DNA from: Porticoccus sp033791605
Lineage (GTDB): Bacteria > Pseudomonadota > Gammaproteobacteria > Pseudomonadales > Porticoccaceae
Length of the DNA stretch: 42,278 nt
Assembly: GCA_033791605.1 (NCBI GenBank)
Contig: JASJGJ010000002.1
Span: 1 to 42,278 of the forward strand
Direction: 5' to 3'
The translations under genes were made by a program, and so were the position numbers. Below are positions 1 to 7,338 of this stretch, in pieces; position 1 is the first letter of the stretch; each line of letters opens with the position of its first letter. Under the pieces are notes generated by a model. The model did no database searches. It worked only from the letters and a program-made list of their open reading frames with translations, and had not been told where the DNA came from.

Positions 1-1
1 T

Positions 2-91
2 CACAGCAAAACCGTTCGCCCTAAAGGCCCTGCCGGGCATCCTGAAGGCGGCCCGCCCCCGCTGGGACTCATGGTGATAAGCCACCAGTAA
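2..91 (+). CDS. C-terminal tail of an unidentified protein (partial)
   Basis: The left edge carries an open frame with no start inside the window. It encodes about 29 residues rich in Pro and Gly, ending in GLMVISHQ and a TAA stop at 89-91. A second frame (3-77, ending in TGA) is also open, and a short minus-strand ATG frame covers the same bases, so the coding frame is not certain. The stretch is far more GC-rich than murI downstream. I do not recognise the product and assign no function. Confidence 0.3.
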   Translation, partial: HSKTVRPKGPAGHPEGGPPPLGLMVISHQ

Positions 92-234
92 AGTGATGAG
101 ATCTAAGCCAACGAGCCTTTTTATAACAAGGCCATGCAATACCTTCCAGCCGCAAAAAAGAAGCGCGGCTTCCACTAGGCCCTATGCTACGCTTCGGCAT
201 CCATTTATCGCAGCGATAACAACTAGATAAAAAT
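92..234. other. Intergenic region upstream of murI
   Basis: About 140 bases without a supported gene. It contains a small inverted repeat, AGCCGC with GCGGCT, at about 148-170, but no T-run, so I do not call it a terminator. No convincing -35/-10 pair was found for murI. Confidence 0.4.
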
Positions 235-1029
235 ATGGAACGACAAAAACCAATAGGAATATTTGATTCTGGTGTCGGTGGACTTTCAATTGGCCATGCC
301 ATTAGAACTGCTCTTCCAGAAGAAGATTTAATGTACTTCGCAGATTTAGGATTTTCTCCTTATGGAGTTAAAGCAACCCCTATTATTCAAGAACGGTCTG
401 AATACATTGTTAACTTTCTGATTAACCAAGGCTGCAAGGCTGTTGTGGTAGCGTGTAATACCGCTACGGTTAACACCATCAGTCATCTGCGTTCAAAATT
501 TTCTATTCCTATTTTTGGTGTTGAACCGGGTATTAAGCCCGCAGCATTACACAGTAAAACTGGTGTTATCGGCGTGCTGGCGACGCAACAAACATTAGAG
601 AGTGATTCGTTCCAACAACTTAAAGCGATATATTCTAAAAGGGTCACCATAGAAACAATGGCTTGCCCTGAGTTTGTTTCGTTAGTGGAGAACCTCAGTC
701 ACAACAGCGAAAAGGCAACTGTTGTGGCTGAGCAATATATTCGCCCCCTGCTGTCCGCAGGGAGTGATCAGATCATTTTAGGCTGTACGCATTTTTCATT
801 TCTTGCATCAACAATCAACAAGGTTATCGGCGGGAAAGCTACTATTATTGATACAGCGACACCTGTGGCAATGGAAGTGAGTAGACGGTTAGGTACGCTC
901 AATCTTCAGAATATAAATAGCACTCAGGGTAAGGCCACATTTTGGACCAGTGGAAATTCTGCTCATGTCATGGGCCCCATGAGTGAGTTGTGGGGCTGCG
1001 GTATCACTGTATCCGAAGTTTGTCCTTAA
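235..1029 (+). CDS. murI: Glutamate racemase
   Basis: Cofactor-independent racemase that converts L-glutamate to D-glutamate for peptidoglycan precursors in the cytoplasm. The 264 residues match the family length. The N-terminal FDSGVGG motif (Asp10, Ser11) is followed by PYG near residue 42. The two catalytic cysteines lie in VVACNTAT (Cys74) and LGCTHF (Cys184, with His186). The ATG at 235 is chosen because FDSGVGG normally starts about nine residues from the N-terminus; no strong ribosome-binding site precedes it. The gene stands alone: hspQ starts about 90 bases downstream with its own good ribosome-binding site. Confidence 0.96.
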   Translation: MERQKPIGIFDSGVGGLSIGHAIRTALPEEDLMYFADLGFSPYGVKATPIIQERSEYIVNFLINQGCKAVVVACNTATVNTISHLRSKFSIPIFGVEPGIKPAALHSKTGVIGVLATQQTLESDSFQQLKAIYSKRVTIETMACPEFVSLVENLSHNSEKATVVAEQYIRPLLSAGSDQIILGCTHFSFLASTINKVIGGKATIIDTATPVAMEVSRRLGTLNLQNINSTQGKATFWTSGNSAHVMGPMSELWGCGITVSEVCP

Positions 1030-1121
1030 CAAAGCCACAAATTAATGTACTTCGCTACACTTCAGATAGAGAGTGGTTACAGTATTAGCAGAATGGCCAG
1101 GTCAACGATGGAGGAGTGTTT

Positions 1122-1451
1122 ATGGGTACCGTAACAAATATTACCAATGCAAAATTTTCTGTTGGTGATTTGATCCACCACAAGCTTTTCGATTATCGCG
1201 GAGTGATTGTCGATGTTGATCGAGACTTTCAATTGTCTGAAGACTGGTATGAACAGGTCGCTACATCTCTGCCACCCAAAAATGAACCTTGGTATCATGT
1301 ATTGGTCGATGGCAAAACGCATACAACCTATGTCGCCGAACAACATTTAGAACCGGATGCTCTTTTAGAACCGATCAATCACCCTATGCTTGAGCAGGTT
1401 TTTTTAAAGTTAGATCATGGTCGCTATGTTCGTCATAAGCCGATTAATTAA
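1122..1451 (+). CDS. hspQ: Heat shock protein HspQ (YccV family)
   Basis: Small hemimethylated-DNA-binding-like protein. In Escherichia coli HspQ is a heat-induced factor that promotes DnaA turnover and acts as a Lon specificity enhancer. Recognised from KFSVGDLIHHKLFDYRGVI at the N-terminus, EPWYHVLVDG in the middle and TYVAEQHLEPD near residue 75. The product is 109 residues, normal for the family. The ATG at 1122 is preferred over the in-frame GTG at 1116 because GGAGGAG (1110-1116) sits five bases upstream of it. No obvious sigma-32 promoter could be picked out upstream. The stop is two bases before the probable start of the next gene, so the two are probably co-transcribed. Confidence 0.93.
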   Translation: MGTVTNITNAKFSVGDLIHHKLFDYRGVIVDVDRDFQLSEDWYEQVATSLPPKNEPWYHVLVDGKTHTTYVAEQHLEPDALLEPINHPMLEQVFLKLDHGRYVRHKPIN

Positions 1452-1452
1452 A

Positions 1453-1965
1453 ATGATGGTTGCGAACAAAACCAGTGAACCATGCTCGCAGCCAACCTTT
1501 CCCAGAGTTTGTATTCTACTCTGGCCAAATACAGCAAATGCAGCCCTTTTATATCGCCGACTTATCCGTTCTTTTTGTACGTTTATCCTTGTAGCAACCC
1601 TATCAGCCACCCAGGCAATGGCCGATGATATCAAGCCATTCTTATCAGATGGTTGTAGTGCTTTCCCCAATGGAACACTGGAACAAAGAGAACTCTGGTT
1701 ATCGTGCTGCGAAGCTCACGACTACACTTACTGGAAAGGTGGCACCTATCAGGAACGCCTGGATGCAGACAGGGCACTTCAGCAATGCGTACAGGCGACA
1801 GGAGAACCCGAGATCGCACAACTCATGTTAGCGGGGGTTAGGGTTGGCGGTACGCCCTTTCTGCCAACACGTTTTCGGTGGGGATATGGCTGGCCTTTTT
1901 TTCGTGGCTATCAGGCACTTTCCACTGAAGAAGAGGCTCGAATTAACGCGCTGAGTACACCGTAA
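1453..1965 (+). CDS. Secreted phospholipase-A2-like protein of unknown role
   Basis: About 170 residues. There is a long basic N-region, a hydrophobic segment (about residues 38-55, ending SATQA) that looks like a signal peptide, and a cysteine-rich domain. The segment CCEAHDYTYW (Cys85, Cys86, His89, Asp90) resembles the CCxxHDxCY active-site helix of secreted phospholipases A2. A second conserved-looking block, GVRVGGTPFLPTRFRWGYGWPFFRGY, lies near the C-terminus. I infer an exported enzyme, but phospholipase activity is not established. The start at 1453 follows the hspQ stop directly; 1456 is equally possible, and an upstream in-frame ATG at 1417 would overlap hspQ. The unusually long N-region makes the exact start doubtful. 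Confidence 0.75.
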   Translation: MMVANKTSEPCSQPTFPRVCILLWPNTANAALLYRRLIRSFCTFILVATLSATQAMADDIKPFLSDGCSAFPNGTLEQRELWLSCCEAHDYTYWKGGTYQERLDADRALQQCVQATGEPEIAQLMLAGVRVGGTPFLPTRFRWGYGWPFFRGYQALSTEEEARINALSTP

Positions 1966-2129
1966 GTTTTAACTACGCCTTCTACTAACAACATAAGCTA
2001 CAAGTACTTTATCCATAATATGAAAACCATTAAGCGTTATACTTCTGGTGACATGCGTTCCCTAATACACACACCAAACGCAACGCCTAAACACAAGCCT
2101 TAAACACAATCAGAAAATGAGCCCAAACA

Positions 2130-2345
2130 ATGAGAGAAGTTGAAATTACCAAGGAGCCTGTTGAGCTTTATAAAATCCTTAAATTCGAGAGCATGGTTGG
2201 CAGTGGCGGTGAAGCCAAAATGGTTATTGCTGATGGCCAAGTATTAGTAAACAGCGAAATAGAAACCAGAAAACGTAGAAAAATTGTTTCTGGCGATATG
2301 ATTGAATTTGGTGATGAAAAAATTCAAATACGATTGGCACAATAA
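2130..2345 (+). CDS. S4-domain RNA-binding protein, YbcJ-like
   Basis: A 71-residue protein consisting of a single S4 RNA-binding fold. The hallmark is the segment from GSGGEAKMVIADGQVLVNSEIETRKRRKI, with the VNGE-like turn and basic RKRRK run seen in the YbcJ/YaaA-like S4 family. Such proteins bind structured RNA, probably ribosomal or transfer RNA; the precise target is not known. It is preceded by about 165 bases without features and followed by 62 bases before the oxidoreductase, so co-transcription with the downstream genes is possible but unproven. Confidence 0.88.
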   Translation: MREVEITKEPVELYKILKFESMVGSGGEAKMVIADGQVLVNSEIETRKRRKIVSGDMIEFGDEKIQIRLAQ

Positions 2346-2407
2346 TAGAAATTAAATCTCATCAGCCGAGGCGCCGGCCCAAAATATAGGATCAAGCCTA
2401 GAACAAC

Positions 2408-3430
2408 ATGACGAAACCAAGCAATCGACAAGTTCTACTCAAATCACCGCCAGCGGGTATTCCTCAAGCTGATAATTTTGAGATTGTAACAACCAGCGTA
2501 CCTGAACTTAGTGATAAAGAAGTTCTTGTTCGCAATATTTTTCTGTCGGTGGAGCCGGCCATGCGAGGCTGGGCCAGTAACGTTGCAAACTATGCTGAAC
2601 CGGTGCCCCTAGGTGCTGTTATGCGCTCTTTTGCTACAGGACTCGTTGTTGCGTCACGGCACCCAGATTATCAGCCGGGAGACTATGTGATGGGCCTGTT
2701 TGGTTGGCAAGATTATGCTGCCGTTAAACCAGACGATATTCAAAGAAAAGTTAGTGGGAACCACTTGCCCCTGTCCACGTCACTGGGTGTTCTTGGGCTA
2801 AATGGAATGACGGCTTATTTTGGGTTGTTAGAGGTTGGACGACCACAACCAAATGAGGCTATCGTGGTATCCACCGCCGCCGGCGCTGTGGGCTCTTGCG
2901 TCGGTCAAATAGCGAAACTTAAAGGCTGCCATACCCTCGGTATTACTGGCGGCCCCGAAAAAGTACAACTGTGCCAAGAACTGTTTCAATATGACAATGC
3001 CATTGATTATAAAAGTGATCAATTTGAACAGGATCTCGCCAAAGCATGCCCTCAGGGTATTGATGTTTATTTTGATAACACCGGTGGCCGCATTAGTGAT
3101 GCGGTACTTAAACACCTAAATGTGGGCGCTCGAATTGTCGTCTGTGGCACTGCCTCTATTGGTAGCTGGGAACCTGTTCCTATGGGCCCAAGAGTTGAAC
3201 GCCAGATTTTGGTGAATCGCGCACGAATGCAAGGGGTTCTAGTCTTTGACTATGCCGACCGCTACCAGGAGGCTGTGACGGCACTCACCCAATGGGTTGG
3301 TGATGGTTTGATAAACTACCGTGAGGATATTCTACAGGGCATTGAACAGGCGCCTGACGCAATTGCGGGACTGTACCGCGGCGAGAACCTCGGCAAACGC
3401 CTGATTCAAATTGAAGAGTTAATCCGTTAA
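2408..3430 (+). CDS. NADP-dependent MDR-family oxidoreductase (CurA/leukotriene B4 dehydrogenase type)
   Basis: Zinc-free medium-chain reductase acting on alpha,beta-unsaturated carbonyl compounds. The 340-residue length matches the family. SVEPAMRGW near residue 47 is the typical N-terminal block, and STAAGAVGSCVGQIAK (about residues 155-170) is the glycine-rich NADP-binding turn. VDVYFDNTGG (about residue 220) and GRGENLGKRLI at the C-terminus are also typical. No zinc-binding cysteine cluster is visible, as expected. The esterase gene follows after 42 bases on the same strand, suggesting a small enzyme operon that may handle reactive carbonyls or esters; that grouping is inferred from position only. 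Confidence 0.92.
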   Translation: MTKPSNRQVLLKSPPAGIPQADNFEIVTTSVPELSDKEVLVRNIFLSVEPAMRGWASNVANYAEPVPLGAVMRSFATGLVVASRHPDYQPGDYVMGLFGWQDYAAVKPDDIQRKVSGNHLPLSTSLGVLGLNGMTAYFGLLEVGRPQPNEAIVVSTAAGAVGSCVGQIAKLKGCHTLGITGGPEKVQLCQELFQYDNAIDYKSDQFEQDLAKACPQGIDVYFDNTGGRISDAVLKHLNVGARIVVCGTASIGSWEPVPMGPRVERQILVNRARMQGVLVFDYADRYQEAVTALTQWVGDGLINYREDILQGIEQAPDAIAGLYRGENLGKRLIQIEELIR

Positions 3431-3472
3431 CTCGCTCTACGATTAAATAGTTCAACAAAGGCACGAAGAAAT

Positions 3473-4351
3473 ATGCCCTCTAAACGCAGTTATTTATGGC
3501 GAACAATACTGAAGGCAACGGCTCACTACGATAAGCCTTTACCTGCACTGAGACATAAGATGGTCAGGGACACCCGGTTTTTAAAGCCGCCAAAAGATGT
3601 CCACATCACTCCGATCAATGCAGCGGGCGTTACCGCTGAATGGCTAGAGTCTTCTGAATCGAGTTCAGACACCGTGATGCTTTATCTTCACGGTGGTGGT
3701 TATTTCATGGGTTCCCCTGCCACCCATCGAGGACTGGTGGGTCACTTAGCCCGCGCTTGTGGTGTTCGAGCACTTTCTGTTGATTATCGTCTGGCCCCGG
3801 AGCACCCCTTTCCCGCTGCACTTGAAGATTCATTAACGGTTTATCAATGGATTTTAGATCAAGGTGTTTTGCCAAAAAATATTATTATTGCGGGCGACTC
3901 TGCTGGAGCTGGACTCGCTCTGGCTACGCTGGTTTCATTGAGAGATAACCAAAAACCTCTTCCCGCTATGGCGCTATGTATTTCACCTTGGACAGATTTA
4001 GCCTTAACGGGAGAAAGCATAGAAACCTGTGCAGAAATAGATCCTTATATTTCTAACGATCAACTAAAGCTTGGGTCTCATTACACGGGTCAAAATGATG
4101 CAAAATTACCCTTAATTTCGCCATTGTATGCCAACCTTCACGGACTTCCTCCGCTATTGATTCATGTGGGTACTGATGAGATATTGCTGAGTGATTCAAC
4201 CCGCTTCGCAGAGAAAGCCAAGGCCGCCGGTGTGGATGTCACGTTAAAAGTGTGGGAACACATGTGGCACGATTTTCATATGTGGGCACCCTATCTTCCC
4301 GAGGCAAATAGTGCCATTGCAGAGATGGCAGTATTTGTGAAAACACATTGA
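3473..4351 (+). CDS. Alpha/beta hydrolase of the hormone-sensitive-lipase (GDXG) family
   Basis: Carboxylesterase or lipase-like enzyme of 292 residues. The oxyanion-hole motif HGGG is at residues 73-76. The nucleophile elbow GDSAGAG puts the catalytic serine at residue 143. The probable acid is Asp235 (GTDEILLSD) and the probable histidine is His266 (WHDFHM). DYRLAPEHPFPAAL (about residues 104-117) is the standard HSL signature. No signal peptide is visible, so it is probably cytoplasmic. The natural substrate cannot be read from the sequence; short acyl esters are usual for the family. It lies between the MDR oxidoreductase and the azoreductase. Confidence 0.92.
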   Translation: MPSKRSYLWRTILKATAHYDKPLPALRHKMVRDTRFLKPPKDVHITPINAAGVTAEWLESSESSSDTVMLYLHGGGYFMGSPATHRGLVGHLARACGVRALSVDYRLAPEHPFPAALEDSLTVYQWILDQGVLPKNIIIAGDSAGAGLALATLVSLRDNQKPLPAMALCISPWTDLALTGESIETCAEIDPYISNDQLKLGSHYTGQNDAKLPLISPLYANLHGLPPLLIHVGTDEILLSDSTRFAEKAKAAGVDVTLKVWEHMWHDFHMWAPYLPEANSAIAEMAVFVKTH

Positions 4352-4509
4352 ACATAAATACTACAATTTTTTGTGCTTGTTATTTTCGTTTACTTGGCCT
4401 ATTCACATTGTAGGTGTATTCCCACCCCTTATTTGCACCTTTATGATTTTGCCCATAAGCTCTAAATATTCAACCTCTGGTCATTCCACCTTTGAATCGC
4501 GAGAACAAT

Positions 4510-5142
4510 ATGCCTAAATTACTGTATATCGAAGCATCACCCAGGAAAGAACGTTCAGCCTCCATCGACGTAGCTCAATCTTTTATTTCCACGTTTTTAG
4601 CAGCCAATACAGATAACGAGCTTGAAACTCTCGATTTATGGCAATTGGATTTACCCGAATTTGATGGCGACAGAATTAATGCAAAATATCGGGTCATGCA
4701 TGGGGAGAATCCCACCGCCGAAGAAAGTGCTGCATGGGAAACAATTTCTAAAATAACTGATCAGTTTAAATCCGCTGATTATTATCTGTTGAGTAGCCCA
4801 ATGTGGAATTTTTCTATTCCCTACAAGCTTAAACATTATATTGATGTGATTACTCAGCCCGGCCTAACCTGGAGCTTTTCACCGGAATCGGGGTATACCG
4901 GCCTTGTTACGGGAAAGCCAGCCACACTGATATTAGCCAGAGGAGGAGAGTACAGCAGCAGTCATGAGGCCAGCGCTATGGATTTCCAAAAAAGCTATTT
5001 GGAAATGATTCTAGGCTTTATAGGTTTTAAGGACATCAATACGTTATTGGTCGAGCCGACACTGACAGACTCCGAATCTAAAGCCTTAACGCTTTCATCT
5101 GCAAGAGAACAGGCTATCGCCCTTGCTCAAAAAATGTCATAG
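4510..5142 (+). CDS. azoR: FMN-dependent NADH-azoreductase-like flavodoxin-fold quinone reductase
   Basis: Reduces quinones and azo compounds with NADH through bound FMN. The 210-residue product begins MPKLLYIEASPRKERSAS, giving the phosphate-binding loop for FMN at residues 9-17. SSPMWNFSIPYKLKHYIDVITQPG (about residues 92-115) is the FMN-isoalloxazine-contacting block of AzoR proteins, and LARGGEY follows. The ATG at 4510 is preferred to a TTG at 4492 because the family N-terminus starts there and GAGAA lies just upstream. A 158-base gap separates it from the esterase, so it may have its own promoter. The next gene is convergent. Confidence 0.88.
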   Translation: MPKLLYIEASPRKERSASIDVAQSFISTFLAANTDNELETLDLWQLDLPEFDGDRINAKYRVMHGENPTAEESAAWETISKITDQFKSADYYLLSSPMWNFSIPYKLKHYIDVITQPGLTWSFSPESGYTGLVTGKPATLILARGGEYSSSHEASAMDFQKSYLEMILGFIGFKDINTLLVEPTLTDSESKALTLSSAREQAIALAQKMS

Positions 5143-5171
5143 CGAAAAGAACTTTTAAGGGACTAGTGCCT

Positions 5172-6833
5172 TTAGCTAATCGGTTTGGGTAGCGTTGTAT
5201 CTGCGCAGTCTAGTGCGCCATCTATGGCAGTAAAAATTTTGTCTTGCCTTAAACGCTCGAGCGTACCCAACCGGGACAAAATAGCCTCTGCTTTTTTGGA
5301 TAAACCCACCAAATAAACATCACGGTTATGAGAAAGTTCGCTACGCACTAACTCATCAAGGATCATGGCTGTTGATGTTCCCACTATATGGGCACCCGAA
5401 AGGTCAATAATCATTAAACGATGGGACACATACTTGGTTAAATTTTGACGTAAACCTCGACCCACGCCAAAACTTAATGGGCCAACAATCCTCATTAAAA
5501 CTATCGCACCTTGATGGGCAATAAGTCGCTGCCGCTCAACAGATTCATTGTTGCTTTCATCATCCGTACCATTGGTCAAATAAACCTGATCGAGCTGAAT
5601 ATTGGTTAACCGTTCCATGGTAATCAGATTTGAGATGAACACCCCCACCAACACCGCCGTAATCAGATCCACAAACACGGTCATAAACAACACGACCAAC
5701 ATCAAAATAACCGTATTAGCCGGCAGTTTTGTGATGCGCACAAAAAACGGCCAATCGACAATATTAAGGCCCACTTTAATTAAAATTCCCGCCAATACCG
5801 CTAGGGGAATATGAGATGCATACTGTCCCGCTCCCAGCATGATGGCCAGCAACGTTAATGAGTGAATCGCGCCGGAATAACCTGTCATTCCACCAGCGCG
5901 AATATTCACCACGGTCCGCATGGTGGCACCAGCGCCAGGCAGCCCGCCAAAGAATCCCGCAACGGTATTACCAATGCCCTGCCCTATCAGCTCTTTATCA
6001 GAATCATGGTGCTCTTTAGTCAGGTTGTCAGCCACCAATGATGTCAGCAGTGAATCAATGGAGCCTAAAACCGCCAGCAATATGGCGGCATAAAATAGCT
6101 CACCCATCACATCAATACTAAAAATGGGCCAATGGGGAATGGGGAAACCAGAGGGAATATCACCAATGACGGCGAAAGACTCTGAAGGTAACCATAACAA
6201 GGCAGCCCCCGTGCCGAGCAATAAAGCCGCTAACGGCGGAGGACACAATACACTCAAGCGTTCAGGCCACAAAGACACGATAATGAGAGACAGCAATCCT
6301 AGAATCAATGATGGTCCACTAACGGCCTGCAACCAATGGGGAATACTTTCCAGTGAAGCGAGAAGTGAAGAAGCACTACTGTGACCCAGCATGGGGCCAA
6401 TTTGGAGGATAACGATAATCACCCCAATGCCCGTCATAAAACCGGAGATCACCGGATAGGGCACCAAGATAAAATACTTACCCAGCTTCAGCAGCCCAAA
6501 AGCAATTTGTATCAGACCCGCTAGGATCACCGCGCTAAAGCCAATGACTAAACCAGTTTCGGGATATTTGGCCTGAAGAGAAGTAAATACTCCGGCCATA
6601 ACCACTGTCATCGGTCCCGTCGGGCCCGACACCTGACGCGGCGTACCACCAAATAACGCGGCAAAAAGTCCGACAAAGATGGCGCCATAAATACCTGCCG
6701 TTGGACCCGCTCCCGAAGCAACACCAAAAGCTAAGGCTAGCGGTAACGCGACCACCGCCGCTGTTACCCCTCCCATACAGTCCATCCGTAAATACCGGAT
6801 AGAAAGAGAGTTCACTAATGAGGCAGGCATCAT
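5172..6833 (-). CDS. SulP-family inorganic anion transporter with STAS domain
   Basis: Inner-membrane permease of 553 residues. Residues about 20-420 form a hydrophobic multi-span core beginning with GGVTAAVVALPLALAFGVASGAGPTAGIYGAI, the SulP signature. GGTPRQVSGPTGPMTVV follows at about residues 62-78. A cytoplasmic STAS domain occupies about residues 445-540 (IDLSGAHIVGTSTAMILDELV). The family includes sulfate permeases, BicA-type bicarbonate/sodium symporters and others; substrate cannot be decided here, and no carbonic anhydrase or sulfate-assimilation gene is adjacent. It is transcribed from its own 190-base upstream gap after the glutaredoxin gene and converges on azoR. Confidence 0.9.
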   Translation of the reverse strand: MMPASLVNSLSIRYLRMDCMGGVTAAVVALPLALAFGVASGAGPTAGIYGAIFVGLFAALFGGTPRQVSGPTGPMTVVMAGVFTSLQAKYPETGLVIGFSAVILAGLIQIAFGLLKLGKYFILVPYPVISGFMTGIGVIIVILQIGPMLGHSSASSLLASLESIPHWLQAVSGPSLILGLLSLIIVSLWPERLSVLCPPPLAALLLGTGAALLWLPSESFAVIGDIPSGFPIPHWPIFSIDVMGELFYAAILLAVLGSIDSLLTSLVADNLTKEHHDSDKELIGQGIGNTVAGFFGGLPGAGATMRTVVNIRAGGMTGYSGAIHSLTLLAIMLGAGQYASHIPLAVLAGILIKVGLNIVDWPFFVRITKLPANTVILMLVVLFMTVFVDLITAVLVGVFISNLITMERLTNIQLDQVYLTNGTDDESNNESVERQRLIAHQGAIVLMRIVGPLSFGVGRGLRQNLTKYVSHRLMIIDLSGAHIVGTSTAMILDELVRSELSHNRDVYLVGLSKKAEAILSRLGTLERLRQDKIFTAIDGALDCADTTLPKPIS

Positions 6834-7025
6834 GCTTTATACATCACCCTTCATTCGTTAAATATGGCGTTGACTATAGCGACATAGAGTATAAGCACAG
6901 AGGTCCATCATGACCGCCTTATATTGCCCCAAGCTGCCTGTCTATATTTCCGAAGGTAACGCTGTGATCTAACTATCTTATAAAAATTTTATTAGCAGGC
7001 CTATTCTATTTATCTGAGTTACGGG

Positions 7026-7277
7026 TCAATTTGTATGTGCTGATGCTAGTAGGCGCTTCACTTGTCCGGCAGTAAAGGGCCAACCTTTTTCCTGACCATC
7101 TGGTGTCACTATGACAGGGATTCGAACCCCATACATTTCTCTGAGCTCATTGCTGTCAGAAATATCTATTTCCTCTAAACGCCAATCTGTAGCTTCAAGA
7201 ACGGGATAAATAACACTTTTTGCCTGCTCACAAAGATGGCAATGGGAGCCTATGTATAAACGAAGAATAGAATTCAT
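7026..7277 (-). CDS. Glutaredoxin-family (DUF836-like) thiol protein
   Basis: An 83-residue thioredoxin-fold protein beginning MNSILRLYIGSHCHLCEQAK, with a CxxC redox pair at Cys13 and Cys16. The cis-proline is in VRIPVIV near residue 54, followed by the usual hydrophobic strand. It probably works in cytoplasmic thiol-disulfide exchange, but no partner is indicated. AAGG sits about eight bases before the ATG. It is 61 bases downstream of rlmKL on the same strand and could be read through from it. Confidence 0.85.
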   Translation of the reverse strand: MNSILRLYIGSHCHLCEQAKSVIYPVLEATDWRLEEIDISDSNELREMYGVRIPVIVTPDGQEKGWPFTAGQVKRLLASAHTN

Positions 7278-7338
7278 AAACCAACCTTTTTCCTTGCCAT
7301 ACTCTGAGCTGTTCTGGCGTAAACAACCCTTCCAACTT

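Noticed and set aside
69..302. Minus-strand reading frame across the murI start
   Set aside because: Overlaps the conserved murI N-terminus on the other strand and has no family resemblance.
1030..1121. Sigma-32 promoter for hspQ
   Set aside because: No pair of boxes close to the heat-shock consensus at the right spacing could be found.
5143..5171. Possible bidirectional terminator between azoR and the SulP gene
   Set aside because: The arms AAGGGACT and AGTGCCTT have a mismatch and no loop, so a stable hairpin is not supported.
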